Origin: Nocardia cyriacigeorgica NBRC 100375 | GTDB taxonomy: Bacteria; Actinomycetota; Actinomycetes; Mycobacteriales; Mycobacteriaceae | DNA length: 64,000 nucleotides | Direction of reading: 5' to 3' | Assembly (NCBI RefSeq): GCF_000308555.1 | Contig: NZ_BAFY01000099.1 | Span: forward strand, 1 to 64,000 | Part shown: piece by piece, positions 35,883 to 48,143 of the stretch | How positions within the stretch are numbered: position 1 is the first letter of the stretch | How the letters are laid out: each line of letters begins with the position of its first letter | Program-made: the position numbers and the translations under genes | Notes under the pieces: model-generated | Seen by the model: the letters and a program-made list of their open reading frames with translations, nothing else | Told to the model about the DNA's origin: nothing | Database searches by the model: none

Positions 35883-36141
35883 TTGCTCGAGCGCTGCAAG
35901 ACGCTGCCCACGTATTACCAGTGGAAGTGCTACCGGGATGCAGACCAACTTCCGCACTGATCCGATGGCCCGGACCGCCCGATCATCGCTGTAAGCGCTC
36001 CGATCGGGCGGTCCACCGGGCACTACGTGATATCGCCGCCGATACTCGAAATAGCCGACCTCCGGTTCCGTCCACTCCGGCCACGGCGTACGGAACGTCT
36101 CCGTCGGCACGCCGTGGGGAACGCAGCCTCGTTCGAATCGC

Positions 36142-37917
36142 ATGCGCATCGCTACCCTCGGGCGAGTGCGCACCGATCGGAAAGTCTTCGTGGTACTGGC
36201 CGCCGTCGCATTGCTCGCCGCCGGGTGTTCGTCCGGATCGGAACAGCCCGACACCGTGGCGGGCGAGTTCGTCGAGGCCCTGAACAGGGATGATCTGCCG
36301 GCGGCGGCCGCGCTGACCGACAACCCGGCGCAGGCGGGGGAGGCGCTGCGCGGGCTGTACGAGGGGCTGGGGTCGGAGGTCGTCTTCCGGGTCGCCGACG
36401 CCGAGGAAGGCCGCTTCACCCTCGCCGCGACCTGGAAGCTCGGCAAGGACGGCAAGCGCGAGTGGACATACACCACCACCGGCACGGCCGCCGAATCCGG
36501 TGACGACTGGGCGATCCACTGGAATCCGGCGACGGTCGCACCCGGGCTGGACAAGGGCCCGCTGACCTACGCGCCGGTGTATCCGGAACCCGCGCGAGTG
36601 CTCGACGCGAGCGGCGGGGAACTCATGACCGAGCAGGTGGTCACCCTCGTCAACGTCGCGCAAGGCGCCGACACCGCGGCACTGGCCGCCGTGCTCGCCC
36701 CGGTCGCGCCCACCATCACCGCCGCATCGCTGAACGCCGATCTGGCGGCCGCCGAAGGCAAACCGATCACACCGATCAGCTTGCGCGCCAGCGATATCGC
36801 GCCGATCCAGCAGGCGCTGGCCGCTGTCCCCGGCGTCACCCTCGCACCGCAGACCCGGCTGCTGACCACCGATAAATCGCTGGCCGCGCCGACACTGTCG
36901 GGTCTGAACGAACTGTGGCAGCAGCGCGCCGACGAGGCCGCGGGCTGGGCCGTGCGCGCGCAGACCCCGCAGGGCACCGAACGGATCGCGGGCCAGGACC
37001 CGCAGCCGACCACCGACATCACCACCACCCTCGACATCGACCTGCAACATGCCGCCGAGCAGGCGCTGACACCCCTGGCTCAACCCGCGGCGATCGTCGC
37101 GGTGCAACCCTCGACCGGGAAGGTGGTGGCAGTCGCCCAGAACGAGGCCGCCGACGCGCAGGGCCCGATCGCGCTGACCGGGCTGTACCCGCCCGGTTCG
37201 ACCTTCAAGACGGTGACGGTCTCGGCGGCGCTCGCGGACGGCGCCGTCACCCCGGACACCGTGCTGCCCTGCCCGGGCGAGGCGAATATCGAAGGCCGCC
37301 GCATCCCCAACGATGACAGCTTCGACCTGGGCGAGGTGCCGCTGCACACCGCCTTCGCCCGCTCCTGCAACACCACCATGGCCCGGCTGGCGGTGAACTT
37401 GCCGCCGAACGCGCTCACCGACACCGCCGGACAGCTGGGCCTTGGCATCGACTACGTCACGCCGGGCCTCACCACCGTCACCGGTTCGGTGCCGCCCGCG
37501 AACACCCCCGCCGAACGGGTCGAATCGAGCATCGGTCAGGGCACCGTCACCGCGTCGCCGTTCGGGATGGCCCTGGTCGCGGCCTCGCTCGCGCACGGGA
37601 GCCCACCCACGCCGATGCTGGTCGCGGGTGCGCCAGGCGTCGCAGATCGGACACCGCAACCGCTTGCGGCGGGCGTGGCCGAACAGGTGCGCACGATGAT
37701 GCGCGAAACGATCACCGCGGGCACCGCCACCCAGCTCGCCGATATCCCCGGGCTGCTCGGCAAGACCGGCACCGCCGAATACGGCGACAACTCGAACGCG
37801 CACGGCTGGTTCGTCGGCATCGACGGTGACCTGGCCTTCGCGGTGTTCGTGGCGGACGCGGGGAGTTCGGCGCCGGCCGTGGACGCCGCGGGGCGCATGC
37901 TGCGCGGGAGTCGCTGA
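36142..37917 (+). CDS. Penicillin-binding lipoprotein (D,D-transpeptidase)
   Basis: 591 residues. Lipobox LLAAGC (Cys29), an NTF2-like MecA_N domain at about 35-145, a dimerisation linker, and a transpeptidase domain from about 290. Catalytic motifs are complete: Ser353-x-x-Lys356 (PPGSTFK), Ser408-x-Asn410 (RSCNTT) and Lys541-Thr-Gly (LGKTGTAEY). Resembles the mycobacterial lipoprotein PBP (Rv2864c type) that crosslinks peptidoglycan outside the membrane. GTG 36163 is an alternative start. It lies upstream of a Ser/Thr kinase, a pairing that fits cell-wall control. Confidence 0.92.
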   Translation: MRIATLGRVRTDRKVFVVLAAVALLAAGCSSGSEQPDTVAGEFVEALNRDDLPAAAALTDNPAQAGEALRGLYEGLGSEVVFRVADAEEGRFTLAATWKLGKDGKREWTYTTTGTAAESGDDWAIHWNPATVAPGLDKGPLTYAPVYPEPARVLDASGGELMTEQVVTLVNVAQGADTAALAAVLAPVAPTITAASLNADLAAAEGKPITPISLRASDIAPIQQALAAVPGVTLAPQTRLLTTDKSLAAPTLSGLNELWQQRADEAAGWAVRAQTPQGTERIAGQDPQPTTDITTTLDIDLQHAAEQALTPLAQPAAIVAVQPSTGKVVAVAQNEAADAQGPIALTGLYPPGSTFKTVTVSAALADGAVTPDTVLPCPGEANIEGRRIPNDDSFDLGEVPLHTAFARSCNTTMARLAVNLPPNALTDTAGQLGLGIDYVTPGLTTVTGSVPPANTPAERVESSIGQGTVTASPFGMALVAASLAHGSPPTPMLVAGAPGVADRTPQPLAAGVAEQVRTMMRETITAGTATQLADIPGLLGKTGTAEYGDNSNAHGWFVGIDGDLAFAVFVADAGSSAPAVDAAGRMLRGSR

Positions 37918-38313
37918 CCGGGGGTGAGCCGGTCGGTCTCGGCGGCCCGCTCCACCGGCTGTCCTGCGCCGCCGGGGACGTCGTGGTCGACGGTTCCACC
38001 GGACGCCCTGCGTTCGTGCCGTCGGGTCTGCGCCCGGCCGGTCCGGGAGGCCACCGAGCGCGGTCGCGACTACGACGGCGGTGAGACACGGCGGTGATGA
38101 GTGCGCGCTCGAAAGATGGCGACGACGCACGCCCAGTGGACGACCGCGAAGCCGGACACCGGCGGTCGTGGCGCCGCACGGAGGATCCACCGCGCGCTCG
38201 GCGAGTCGCACGGCGTGTCGGGCCGAGTTCCGACCCGTCCGACACGCTGTCCGCGCCGTGCTCGCAGGTGGCGGGGTAGCGGGGAGCACCGGCAGCGAGT
38301 GAGGGGTGTATCA
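37918..38313. other. Intergenic region without convincing genes
   Basis: 396 bases between the penicillin-binding protein and the kinase. Several open frames run through it on both strands, but none shows a ribosome site, a recognisable motif or consistent codon use. I see no clear terminator or dyad. Confidence 0.4.
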
Positions 38314-40017
38314 GTGGCCGGTGCGGCCCGCACGCCCGCTACACTCGTCCCGAACGCGCGAGCGGTCAGTTACGCGATTTGTCACATTTCGAGAAGGTTC
38401 GGAGTAGGCGCCATCGATACCGGTCAGTTGATCGCGGAGCATTACCGCCTGGTCGAGCGGATTGGTAGCGGCGGCACAGGCGTAGTTTGGCGTGCCATCG
38501 ACGAGCGCTTGCAGCGATCGGTCGCGGTCAAGCAGATCCACATCAAACCCAGTCTGCCCGAGGCGGAACGCGATGTGCTGCGCCAACGCGCCATCCGGGA
38601 AGCGCGCAACGCCGCCAGGTTCCAGCATCCGAACGCGATCGTCGTCTTCGACATCACCGAACACAACGGCGACCCGTGCCTGGTGATGGAATACCTGAAA
38701 TCGCGCAGCCTCGCGCAGGTGCTCTCGGCGCAGGGCGCGGTGCCGTTGAACCAGGTCGCACGCATCGGTGAACAGGTCGCCTCGGCGCTGATCGCGGCGC
38801 ATCAGGCCGGAATCGTGCACCGCGACGTCAAACCCGGCAATGTCCTGCTCGACGACCACGGCACCGTGAAGATCACCGACTTCGGCATCTCGCGCGCCGC
38901 GGGCGATGTGACCCTCACCGAGACCGGCCTGATCTGCGGTACCGCCGCCTATCTCGCGCCGGAAGTGGCCCGCGGCGCCGACCCGACGCCCGCCGCCGAC
39001 GTTTTCGCCCTTGGCGCCACCCTCTTTCACGCCCTCGAAGGCGAACCGCCTTACGGCGCAAGCTCGAATCCGCTGGCCGTGCTGTACGCGGCGGCCAACG
39101 GACAGGTCAGCGAGCCGCGCAATGCCGGTCCCGCAACCGATTTCCTGCTCCAGCTGCTGAGCCCGCAGCCCGAGGACCGCCCGACCATGCGGATGGCGCG
39201 CGATCAGCTCGCCGCCTTCGCCGACGCCGGTGCGGACGCGGTGCCCGCCGGATTCGTCCCGGCCAGTGAGGCTTACGGGCGTCGCAACGGCGACGGCGCC
39301 ACCGAAGTGGTGGCCACCCGCGCATTGCGTTCCCGCGCCGCGGCCGCCGGCCCGGCCACCGAACGTCAGCCCGCGCCGCGGCGCAGCTCGGTCGCGGTGG
39401 ACACCGCCGCGCATCGCCCGGTGGAGCCCGCGCGCGATCATCCCGACACCGTGGCCCATCCCCGCACCACCACCCAGCCACGCCCGGCCTCGCCGGCCGC
39501 GGGCAAACGGCGCGCCGTGCTCATCGGCGCACTCGTCGGTGCGGTCGTGGCGGTGTCGGCGCTGCTGGTGAGCGCGTTCAACAGTGCCGACGACGACTCC
39601 TCGTCGCAGGCCTCGGCCTCGTCGGTGGCCACCGCACCCTCGGGTGATCCGAGCACCTCGGCCGCGGTGCCGCTGCTCGGGCAGACCCCGAGCGTCGGCG
39701 GCAAGGTCACCGATATCGGCGCCGCCGGGCAGCTGGTGGAGCGGTTCTACAGCGACCCGGAGAGCTCCTGGTCGCTGCTGACGCCCGCCGCCCAGAAGGT
39801 CTACACCGACCAGCAGGGTTTCCGGCAGTACTGGAGCGCCGACGGCCGCACCATCCAGAGCTTCGGCCGCATCTACGCCCCCAACGGCGTCAACGCCGAC
39901 GGCTCGGTCGACATGCGCGTCACCGGCCTCACCTACGGCGGCCAGAGCAAGAACCCCGACCTGCGCATCATCGACGCCGGTGGTGGGCGGCTGCTCATCG
40001 ACAGCGACACCCGGTAG
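38314..40017 (+). CDS. Membrane Ser/Thr protein kinase, PknB-like
   Basis: 567 residues as annotated. Kinase domain: IGSGGTGVVWRAID (Gly loop), VAVKQI (Lys), VHRDVKPGNVLL (catalytic loop), ITDFGISRAAG (DFG) and AYLAPEVA (APE). A Pro/Ala-rich linker is followed by one membrane helix ([20 protein letters not shown]) and an extracellular domain ending QKVYTDQQGFRQYW. GTG 38314 is preceded by GAGGGG, but the first 33 residues look non-coding; the real start may be near 38413, where GGAG lies 8 bases before an ATC codon. Probably senses an external signal tied to cell-wall growth. Confidence 0.9.
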   Translation: MAGAARTPATLVPNARAVSYAICHISRRFGVGAIDTGQLIAEHYRLVERIGSGGTGVVWRAIDERLQRSVAVKQIHIKPSLPEAERDVLRQRAIREARNAARFQHPNAIVVFDITEHNGDPCLVMEYLKSRSLAQVLSAQGAVPLNQVARIGEQVASALIAAHQAGIVHRDVKPGNVLLDDHGTVKITDFGISRAAGDVTLTETGLICGTAAYLAPEVARGADPTPAADVFALGATLFHALEGEPPYGASSNPLAVLYAAANGQVSEPRNAGPATDFLLQLLSPQPEDRPTMRMARDQLAAFADAGADAVPAGFVPASEAYGRRNGDGATEVVATRALRSRAAAAGPATERQPAPRRSSVAVDTAAHRPVEPARDHPDTVAHPRTTTQPRPASPAAGKRRAVLIGALVGAVVAVSALLVSAFNSADDDSSSQASASSVATAPSGDPSTSAAVPLLGQTPSVGGKVTDIGAAGQLVERFYSDPESSWSLLTPAAQKVYTDQQGFRQYWSADGRTIQSFGRIYAPNGVNADGSVDMRVTGLTYGGQSKNPDLRIIDAGGGRLLIDSDTR

Positions 40018-40078
40018 GGATCGCTCGTCCGGTGCGGCACCCTTTCGCGGGGCGGTGCCGCGGGATACGCTCGGGCGC

Positions 40079-40681
40079 ATGAGTATTCGGGGGATGGTCG
40101 CTGCCGAGCGGGCGCAGCTGATCGAGATGTTGCGGGACCTGTCCGAGGCCGAATGGGAGTCGCCGTCGCTGTGCACGGGGTGGCGGGTGCGGGATGTGGC
40201 CGGGCATCTCATGTACGACACCTACTCGCCGCTCACCTATGCGGTGCTGACGGTCAAGTGCCTCGGTTCGGTGGACAAGACCAACGAGGCGATCGTCACC
40301 GCGTCGGCGCGGCTGACCACCGGCGAGCTGGTGGACGCGCTCGAACACCGCGCCGGGCGGCTGTCGAGGTTCGCGCCCCAGCTGCTGCTGGCCGACCTCA
40401 TGGTGCATCAGCAGGACATCCGCCGCCCGCTCGGCCGCGGCCGTGATATCCCGGAGGAGCGGCTCGTCACGGTGCTGAACCACCCCGACCTGTTCGCCCG
40501 GCCGGGCCGTCGCACCAAGGGCCTGCGTTTCGTCGCCACCGACGTGTCGTGGTCCTCGGGTGACGGGCCGGAAGTGCGCGGCCCTGGCGAGGCGCTGGCC
40601 TTGGCGATGGTCGGCCGCACGGCCGCGCTCGACGACCTCACCGGCGACGGCGTCGCGCAACTGCGCCGCCGCTGCGCCTGA
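40079..40681 (+). CDS. Maleylpyruvate isomerase/DinB-fold mycothiol-dependent family protein
   Basis: 200 residues of the TIGR03083-like family: MVAAERAQLIEMLRDLSEAE, LCTGWRVRDVAGHLMYDT and LLADLMVHQQDIRRPLG place metal-ligand histidines on a four-helix DinB bundle. Such proteins in actinobacteria use mycothiol as thiol cofactor for isomerisation or detoxification. Solitary gene immediately before the his operon; specific reaction unknown. Confidence 0.82.
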   Translation: MSIRGMVAAERAQLIEMLRDLSEAEWESPSLCTGWRVRDVAGHLMYDTYSPLTYAVLTVKCLGSVDKTNEAIVTASARLTTGELVDALEHRAGRLSRFAPQLLLADLMVHQQDIRRPLGRGRDIPEERLVTVLNHPDLFARPGRRTKGLRFVATDVSWSSGDGPEVRGPGEALALAMVGRTAALDDLTGDGVAQLRRRCA

Positions 40682-40880
40682 GAACAGGCGCAGCCAGGAT
40701 CTCGAGCTCGCTGGGTTCGGGCCCGCCGACCGGCCTGCGTGCTGATGTCGCGGATGCCCAGCGCTGGCCGGTGAGCCTACGACCGGTGGTGCGGACGTCG
40801 TGACGTGCCGATTCGGACGACGGCGTGGCGCCCGGCGCACACTGGGCAGCCCGCGAGGATAACCGGTGGCGTCCGCCCAT

Positions 40881-40909
40881 TAGGCTGGTAGAGGCAACTT
40901 TCCCGTTGC
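40881..40909 (+). promoter_or_regulatory. Possible his operon promoter and short hairpin
   Basis: TAGGCT at 40881-40886 could be a -10 element, and GCAAC-N6-GTTGC at 40894-40909 is a perfect 5-6-5 dyad just downstream, 32 bases before hisD. No His-codon leader peptide or T-box signature is visible. The assignment is tentative. Confidence 0.35.
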
Positions 40910-40940
40910 GAACCCGCTGCAGACAAGGATTGACACCGAT

Positions 40941-44051
<3,111 letters not shown>

Positions 44052-44055
<4 letters not shown>

Positions 44056-44684
44056 GTACCTCGGTGGTTCTGCTGGACTACGGCTCCGGCAACCTGCATT
44101 CGGCCGAACGCGCGCTCGCACGGGCCGGCGCCCAGGTGGAGGTGACCGCCGACCCGAAAGCCGCCTTGGCCGCCGACGGTCTGGTGGTGCCCGGCGTCGG
44201 CGCCTTCGCGGCCTGCATGGCCGGGCTGCGCGCGGTGCGCGGGGAACGGATCATCGGCCAGCGCCTGGCCGGAGGACGGCCGGTGCTCGGCATCTGCGTC
44301 GGCATGCAGATCATGTTCGACCGCGGCGTGGAGTTCGATGTGGAAACCGAAGGCTGCGGTGAGTGGCCCGGTACCGTCGCGCGCCTCGACGCCCCAGTGC
44401 TCCCGCACATGGGCTGGAACACCGTCGACGCCCCCGCCGACAGCGTCCTGTTCGCCGGCATGGACGCCGACACCCGCTTCTACTTCGTGCACTCCTACGC
44501 CGCCCAGCAGTGGGACCTGCCCCCCGGCGAGCACATCGCCGCCCCGAAGCTCACCTGGGCCGAACACGGCACCAAGTTCCTGGCCGCGGTGGAGAACGGG
44601 GCGCTGTCGGCGACGCAGTTCCATCCGGAGAAGTCCGGGGACGCCGGGGCGCATCTGCTGCGCAACTGGGTGCAGTCGCTGTAG
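44052..44684 (+). CDS. hisH: Imidazole glycerol phosphate synthase, glutaminase subunit
   Basis: 210-residue class I glutamine amidotransferase that feeds ammonia to HisF. The catalytic Cys is in [13 protein letters not shown]; His and Glu in [13 protein letters not shown] 44052 overlaps the hisB stop (GTGA). It is followed by a 298-base gap and an unrelated membrane gene before hisA. Confidence 0.96.
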
Positions 44685-44982
44685 GTCAGCGCCGTACCGA
44701 CCGCTCCTCGATGCGTTCGACGGTCTCGCGGTCCATGTGCTCCGCGGTCCTCGTGCGTCGGCTGAAAGAAGATAGGTAGCGGCGGGACCTCGGCGGCCGA
44801 GCGCGGGTCGATTTCTGGCGGCAGGTCACCGGCACATCCACGATCGTGCCGGGCTCGCGGGCGAGCGGTGAAGATTGCCGGGGCCGAGTGGGGGTAAACC
44901 CTGAGCCGGGGACCGTAATCCCAGGGCCGCACCCGGATTCGCCCGCCTGCCCGCGGATCTAGCGTGGTTTCAGGAGGTCGCC

Positions 44983-45510
44983 ATGAGGTCCGTCACCGTA
45001 GCGCCGGCCGTGATCGGGGTGTACGCGGTCGTCGCGAGTTTCGCGTTCGCCACCACTGCGGTCGAGACAATGCTGTTGTACCCGAACATCTTTCGTGACG
45101 TGCCGCAGTCGCTGGCGCAGACCGAGGAGTTCATGAGCGTGGTCGCCGTCGGCGATGTGATGCGGCCGATGGGCGGGGTGCTGACGCTGACGGCGTTGAT
45201 CGCGTGCGCCGTCGCGGTGCGCTACCGCCTCGCCCGGGGCTGGATGGTCGCGTCGCTGGTCTCGCTGATCAGCGGGCAGTTCCTGCTGTCGGTGCTCTAC
45301 CAGTGGCCGCGTGCGTCGATCCTGTTCGACGATCGCGACCAGCACACCGTGGCCGAGATCGAGCAGGCGGCGACAGAATTCCTGGTCGGGCAGGGTTTCC
45401 GGATTCTCGCGGCAGGAGTCACCGCGGCATGTGCGGTCGTCGCGGCGCTGCTGTGCTACCGGGCGCGAGTGCTGGCGACGGCGGCCGACGACATCGTGGC
45501 AGCACTGTAA
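44983..45510 (+). CDS. Predicted membrane protein (DUF1772-like), between hisH and hisA
   Basis: 175 residues with four hydrophobic segments (PAVIGVYAVVASFAFATTAV, MGGVLTLTALIACAVAVRY, WMVASLVSLISGQFLLSVLY, ILAAGVTAACAVVAALLCYR), a pattern like DUF1772 anthrone-oxygenase-type membrane proteins, although the match is weak. AGGAGG lies 6 bases before ATG 44983. Function unknown; it interrupts the his gene order in the same direction. Confidence 0.7.
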   Translation: MRSVTVAPAVIGVYAVVASFAFATTAVETMLLYPNIFRDVPQSLAQTEEFMSVVAVGDVMRPMGGVLTLTALIACAVAVRYRLARGWMVASLVSLISGQFLLSVLYQWPRASILFDDRDQHTVAEIEQAATEFLVGQGFRILAAGVTAACAVVAALLCYRARVLATAADDIVAAL

Positions 45511-45629
45511 TCGGTGCCGAGGCGGTGCCGTCCCGCTGCCGGTGCCCGTACCGGTTGCGGCGCCGCACGGGCGTCGTCACCGCAGGCCCGGGGCCGGGTT
45601 GCCGAAGGTGAGCTACTAGGCTGTACGGA

Positions 45630-46361
45630 GTGAGTCTTGTGCTGCTGCCCGCCGTCGATGTCGCCAATGGAGAGGCCGTGCGCCTGGTACAGGGGGAGGC
45701 CGGGAGCGAGACCAGCTACGGTTCGCCCCGTGAGGCCGCGCTCGCCTGGCAGGAAGCCGGCGCCGAATGGGTGCATCTGGTGGATCTGGACGCGGCGTTC
45801 GGGCGCGGAACCAATCGCGAACTGCTGGCCGAGGTGGTCGGCGAACTCGATGTGAAGGTGGAGCTGTCCGGCGGTATCCGCGACGACGAATCGCTGAAGG
45901 CCGCGATGGCCACCGGCTGCGCGCGGGTCAACCTCGGCACCGCCGCGCTGGAGGACCCGGTGTGGTGTGCCCGCGCGATCGCCGAATACGGCGAGCGGGT
46001 CGCGGTCGGCCTGGACGTGCGGATCATCGACGGCGAGTACCGGCTGCGCGGGCGCGGCTGGGTCAGCGACGGCGGCGACCTGTGGGAGGTGCTCGAGCGC
46101 CTGGAACGCGACGGCTGCTCGCGCTACGTCGTCACCGATGTCACCAAGGACGGCACGCTGACCGGCCCGAACCTCGATCTGCTGCGCGAGGTGTGCGCCG
46201 CCACCGACGCCCCGGTCATCGCCTCGGGCGGGGTGTCGACCATCGACGATCTGATCGCCATCGCCGAGCTGGTGCCGGACGGAGTGGAAGGCTCGATCGT
46301 CGGCAAGGCGCTCTACGCGGGCCGGTTCACGCTGCCCGAGGCACTCGCCGCGGTGCGCTGA
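45630..46361 (+). CDS. priA: Bifunctional HisA/TrpF isomerase PriA
   Basis: 243-residue (beta-alpha)8 isomerase. [63 protein letters not shown] and [15 protein letters not shown] are typical HisA. In actinobacteria this protein (PriA) also performs the phosphoribosyl-anthranilate isomerase reaction, and no trpF is present with the trp genes at 56.8-62.2 kb. GTG 45630. Dual function inferred from family and gene content. Confidence 0.93.
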   Translation: MSLVLLPAVDVANGEAVRLVQGEAGSETSYGSPREAALAWQEAGAEWVHLVDLDAAFGRGTNRELLAEVVGELDVKVELSGGIRDDESLKAAMATGCARVNLGTAALEDPVWCARAIAEYGERVAVGLDVRIIDGEYRLRGRGWVSDGGDLWEVLERLERDGCSRYVVTDVTKDGTLTGPNLDLLREVCAATDAPVIASGGVSTIDDLIAIAELVPDGVEGSIVGKALYAGRFTLPEALAAVR

Positions 46362-46371
46362 ACCCACCGAT

Positions 46372-47214
46372 ATGACCGTCCCGAACCCCGATCCCGCCAC
46401 CCTGCTGCCCCTCGCCGCCGAGGTTCTCGACGCGGCCGCGGTGCGTTTCGTCGACGGCCTCGGCGCACCGAGCGCGGTCGACAAGGGCCACAACGATTTC
46501 GCCACCGAACTGGATCTGGAGCTGGAACGCACCATCTCCGCGCGGCTGCATCAGCTCACCGGAATCGAGGTGCACGGCGAGGAGTTCGGCGGCCCGCAGC
46601 TGACCAGCGGCACCGCCTGGGTGCTCGACCCCATCGACGGCACCTTCAATTACTCGTCCGGGCACCCGCTCTCGGGCATGCTGCTGGCGCTGGTGCGCGA
46701 TGGGGAACCGGTGCTCGGCCTGACCTGGCTGCCGGTGCTCGGTCGCCGCTACGCCGCCGTCGCCGGTGGTCCGGTGCTGCTCGACGGTGTGCCGTTGCCG
46801 CCGTTGCCGACCGGAACCCTGGCCGAGGCGATGATCGGCTTCGGCGCGTTCAACCTCGATTCGCGCGGGCGCATACCCGGCCGCTTCCGGTTCGATCTGC
46901 TCGGTGCGCTGAGCAGGCTGTCGTCGCGGGTGCGGATGCACGGCTCGACCGGCATCGACCTCGCCTTCACCGCCTCGGGCGCGCTCGGCGGGGCCATCGT
47001 GTTCGGCCATCACCCGTGGGACAACGCGGCCGGGGTGGCGCTGGTGCGCGCGGCCGGGGGAGTGGTGACCGATCTGGCCGGTGAACCATGGCATATCGAA
47101 TCGGGCTCGGTGCTGGCCGCCGCGCCGGGCGTGCACAGCGAACTGCTGGAGATGATCGGTTCGGTGTCGGCGGAAAAAGACATCGCCGCGGCCGGTCCCG
47201 GCCGGGAAGGATGA
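46372..47214 (+). CDS. impA: Inositol-monophosphatase family phosphatase (ImpA type)
   Basis: 280-residue Mg-dependent phosphatase: metal sites in [23 protein letters not shown] and [18 protein letters not shown]. The position between hisA and hisF is the same as that of mycobacterial impA (Rv1604). Family members dephosphorylate inositol phosphate or, for close relatives, histidinol phosphate; the operon lacks an obvious histidinol phosphatase, so a his role is possible. Start ATG 46372, 10 bases after hisA. Confidence 0.88.
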   Translation: MTVPNPDPATLLPLAAEVLDAAAVRFVDGLGAPSAVDKGHNDFATELDLELERTISARLHQLTGIEVHGEEFGGPQLTSGTAWVLDPIDGTFNYSSGHPLSGMLLALVRDGEPVLGLTWLPVLGRRYAAVAGGPVLLDGVPLPPLPTGTLAEAMIGFGAFNLDSRGRIPGRFRFDLLGALSRLSSRVRMHGSTGIDLAFTASGALGGAIVFGHHPWDNAAGVALVRAAGGVVTDLAGEPWHIESGSVLAAAPGVHSELLEMIGSVSAEKDIAAAGPGREG

Positions 47215-47218
47215 GGCC

Positions 47219-47992
47219 ATGACGGTTGCTGTACGCGTGATCCCGTGCCTGGACGTCGACGCGGGCCGGGTGGTCAAGGGCGTGAAGTTCGAGAACCTGC
47301 GCGATGCCGGCGATCCGGTGCAACTGGCCGCCCTCTACGACGCCCAGGGCGCCGACGAGCTGACCTTCCTCGACGTCAGCGCGTCGTCCGCGGACCGCGG
47401 CACCATGATCGACGTGGTCACCCGCACCGCCGAGCAGATTTTCATCCCGCTCACCGTGGGCGGCGGTGTGCGCACCGTGGACGATGTGGACCGGCTGCTG
47501 CGCGCCGGCGCGGACAAGGTGTCGGTGAACACCGCGGCCATCGCCAGGCCCGAGGTGCTGCGGGAGATGTCGCAGCGGTTCGGTTCGCAGTGCATCGTGC
47601 TGTCGGTCGACGCCCGCACGGTGCCGGACGGTCAGCCCGACACGCCGTCGGGGTGGGAGGTCACCACGCACGGCGGTAAGCGCGGCACCGGCATCGACGC
47701 GGTCGAATGGGCGGTGCGCGGCGCCGAACTCGGCGTCGGCGAGATCCTGCTGAACTCGATGGACGCCGACGGCACCAAGGCGGGTTTCGACCTGCCGATG
47801 ATCCGGGCCGTGCGCGCGGCGGTGTCGATTCCGGTGATCGCCAGCGGCGGTGCGGGCGCGGTCGAGCACTTCGTACCCGCGGTGGAAGCCGGTGCGGACG
47901 CGGTGCTGGCGGCGAGCGTGTTCCACTTCGGTGATCTGAGCATTCCCCAGGTCAAGGACGCGATGCGCAAGGCCGACATCGTCGTCCGGTAG
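47219..47992 (+). CDS. hisF: Imidazole glycerol phosphate synthase, cyclase subunit
   Basis: 257-residue TIM-barrel partner of His[21 protein letters not shown] holds the first catalytic Asp and [13 protein letters not shown] the second; [14 protein letters not shown] and [16 protein letters not shown] bind the phosphates. It starts 4 bases after impA. Next in the order would be hisI, but a lipid-type biosynthetic cassette lies in between. Confidence 0.97.
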   Translation: MTVAVRVIPCLDVDAGRVVKGVKFENLRDAGDPVQLAALYDAQGADELTFLDVSASSADRGTMIDVVTRTAEQIFIPLTVGGGVRTVDDVDRLLRAGADKVSVNTAAIARPEVLREMSQRFGSQCIVLSVDARTVPDGQPDTPSGWEVTTHGGKRGTGIDAVEWAVRGAELGVGEILLNSMDADGTKAGFDLPMIRAVRAAVSIPVIASGGAGAVEHFVPAVEAGADAVLAASVFHFGDLSIPQVKDAMRKADIVVR

Positions 47993-48105
47993 GGCCGACG
48001 CGGTCCTGGCTTCACCCCAAGGGTGCGATCGCGCACACCCTGCGGGTGCGGCGACCGGTCCCTGAGGGTGCTGTTGCGGTAGCGGTGCGTCGGTGAGAGT
48101 GAGAA

Positions 48106-48126
48106 CTCCCACCTCCCACCTCCCAC
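48106..48126. repeat. Three 7-bp tandem repeats
   Basis: CTCCCAC is repeated three times directly, 17 bases before the acyl-AMP ligase start. It lies in the 151-base gap after hisF, where a distinct promoter or leader for the cassette could be. The repeat is prone to slippage. Confidence 0.6.
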
Positions 48127-48143
48127 CGCGAAGGAACCCGCCC

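Noticed and set aside
35983-38289. 768-codon minus-strand open frame opposite the penicillin-binding protein
   Set aside because: No domain or motif recognised; the opposite strand encodes a complete transpeptidase with all catalytic residues.
48020-48039. Hairpin with GTGCG/CGCAC stem after hisF as a terminator
   Set aside because: Short stem, no T-run, and hisI downstream must still be transcribed; not called.
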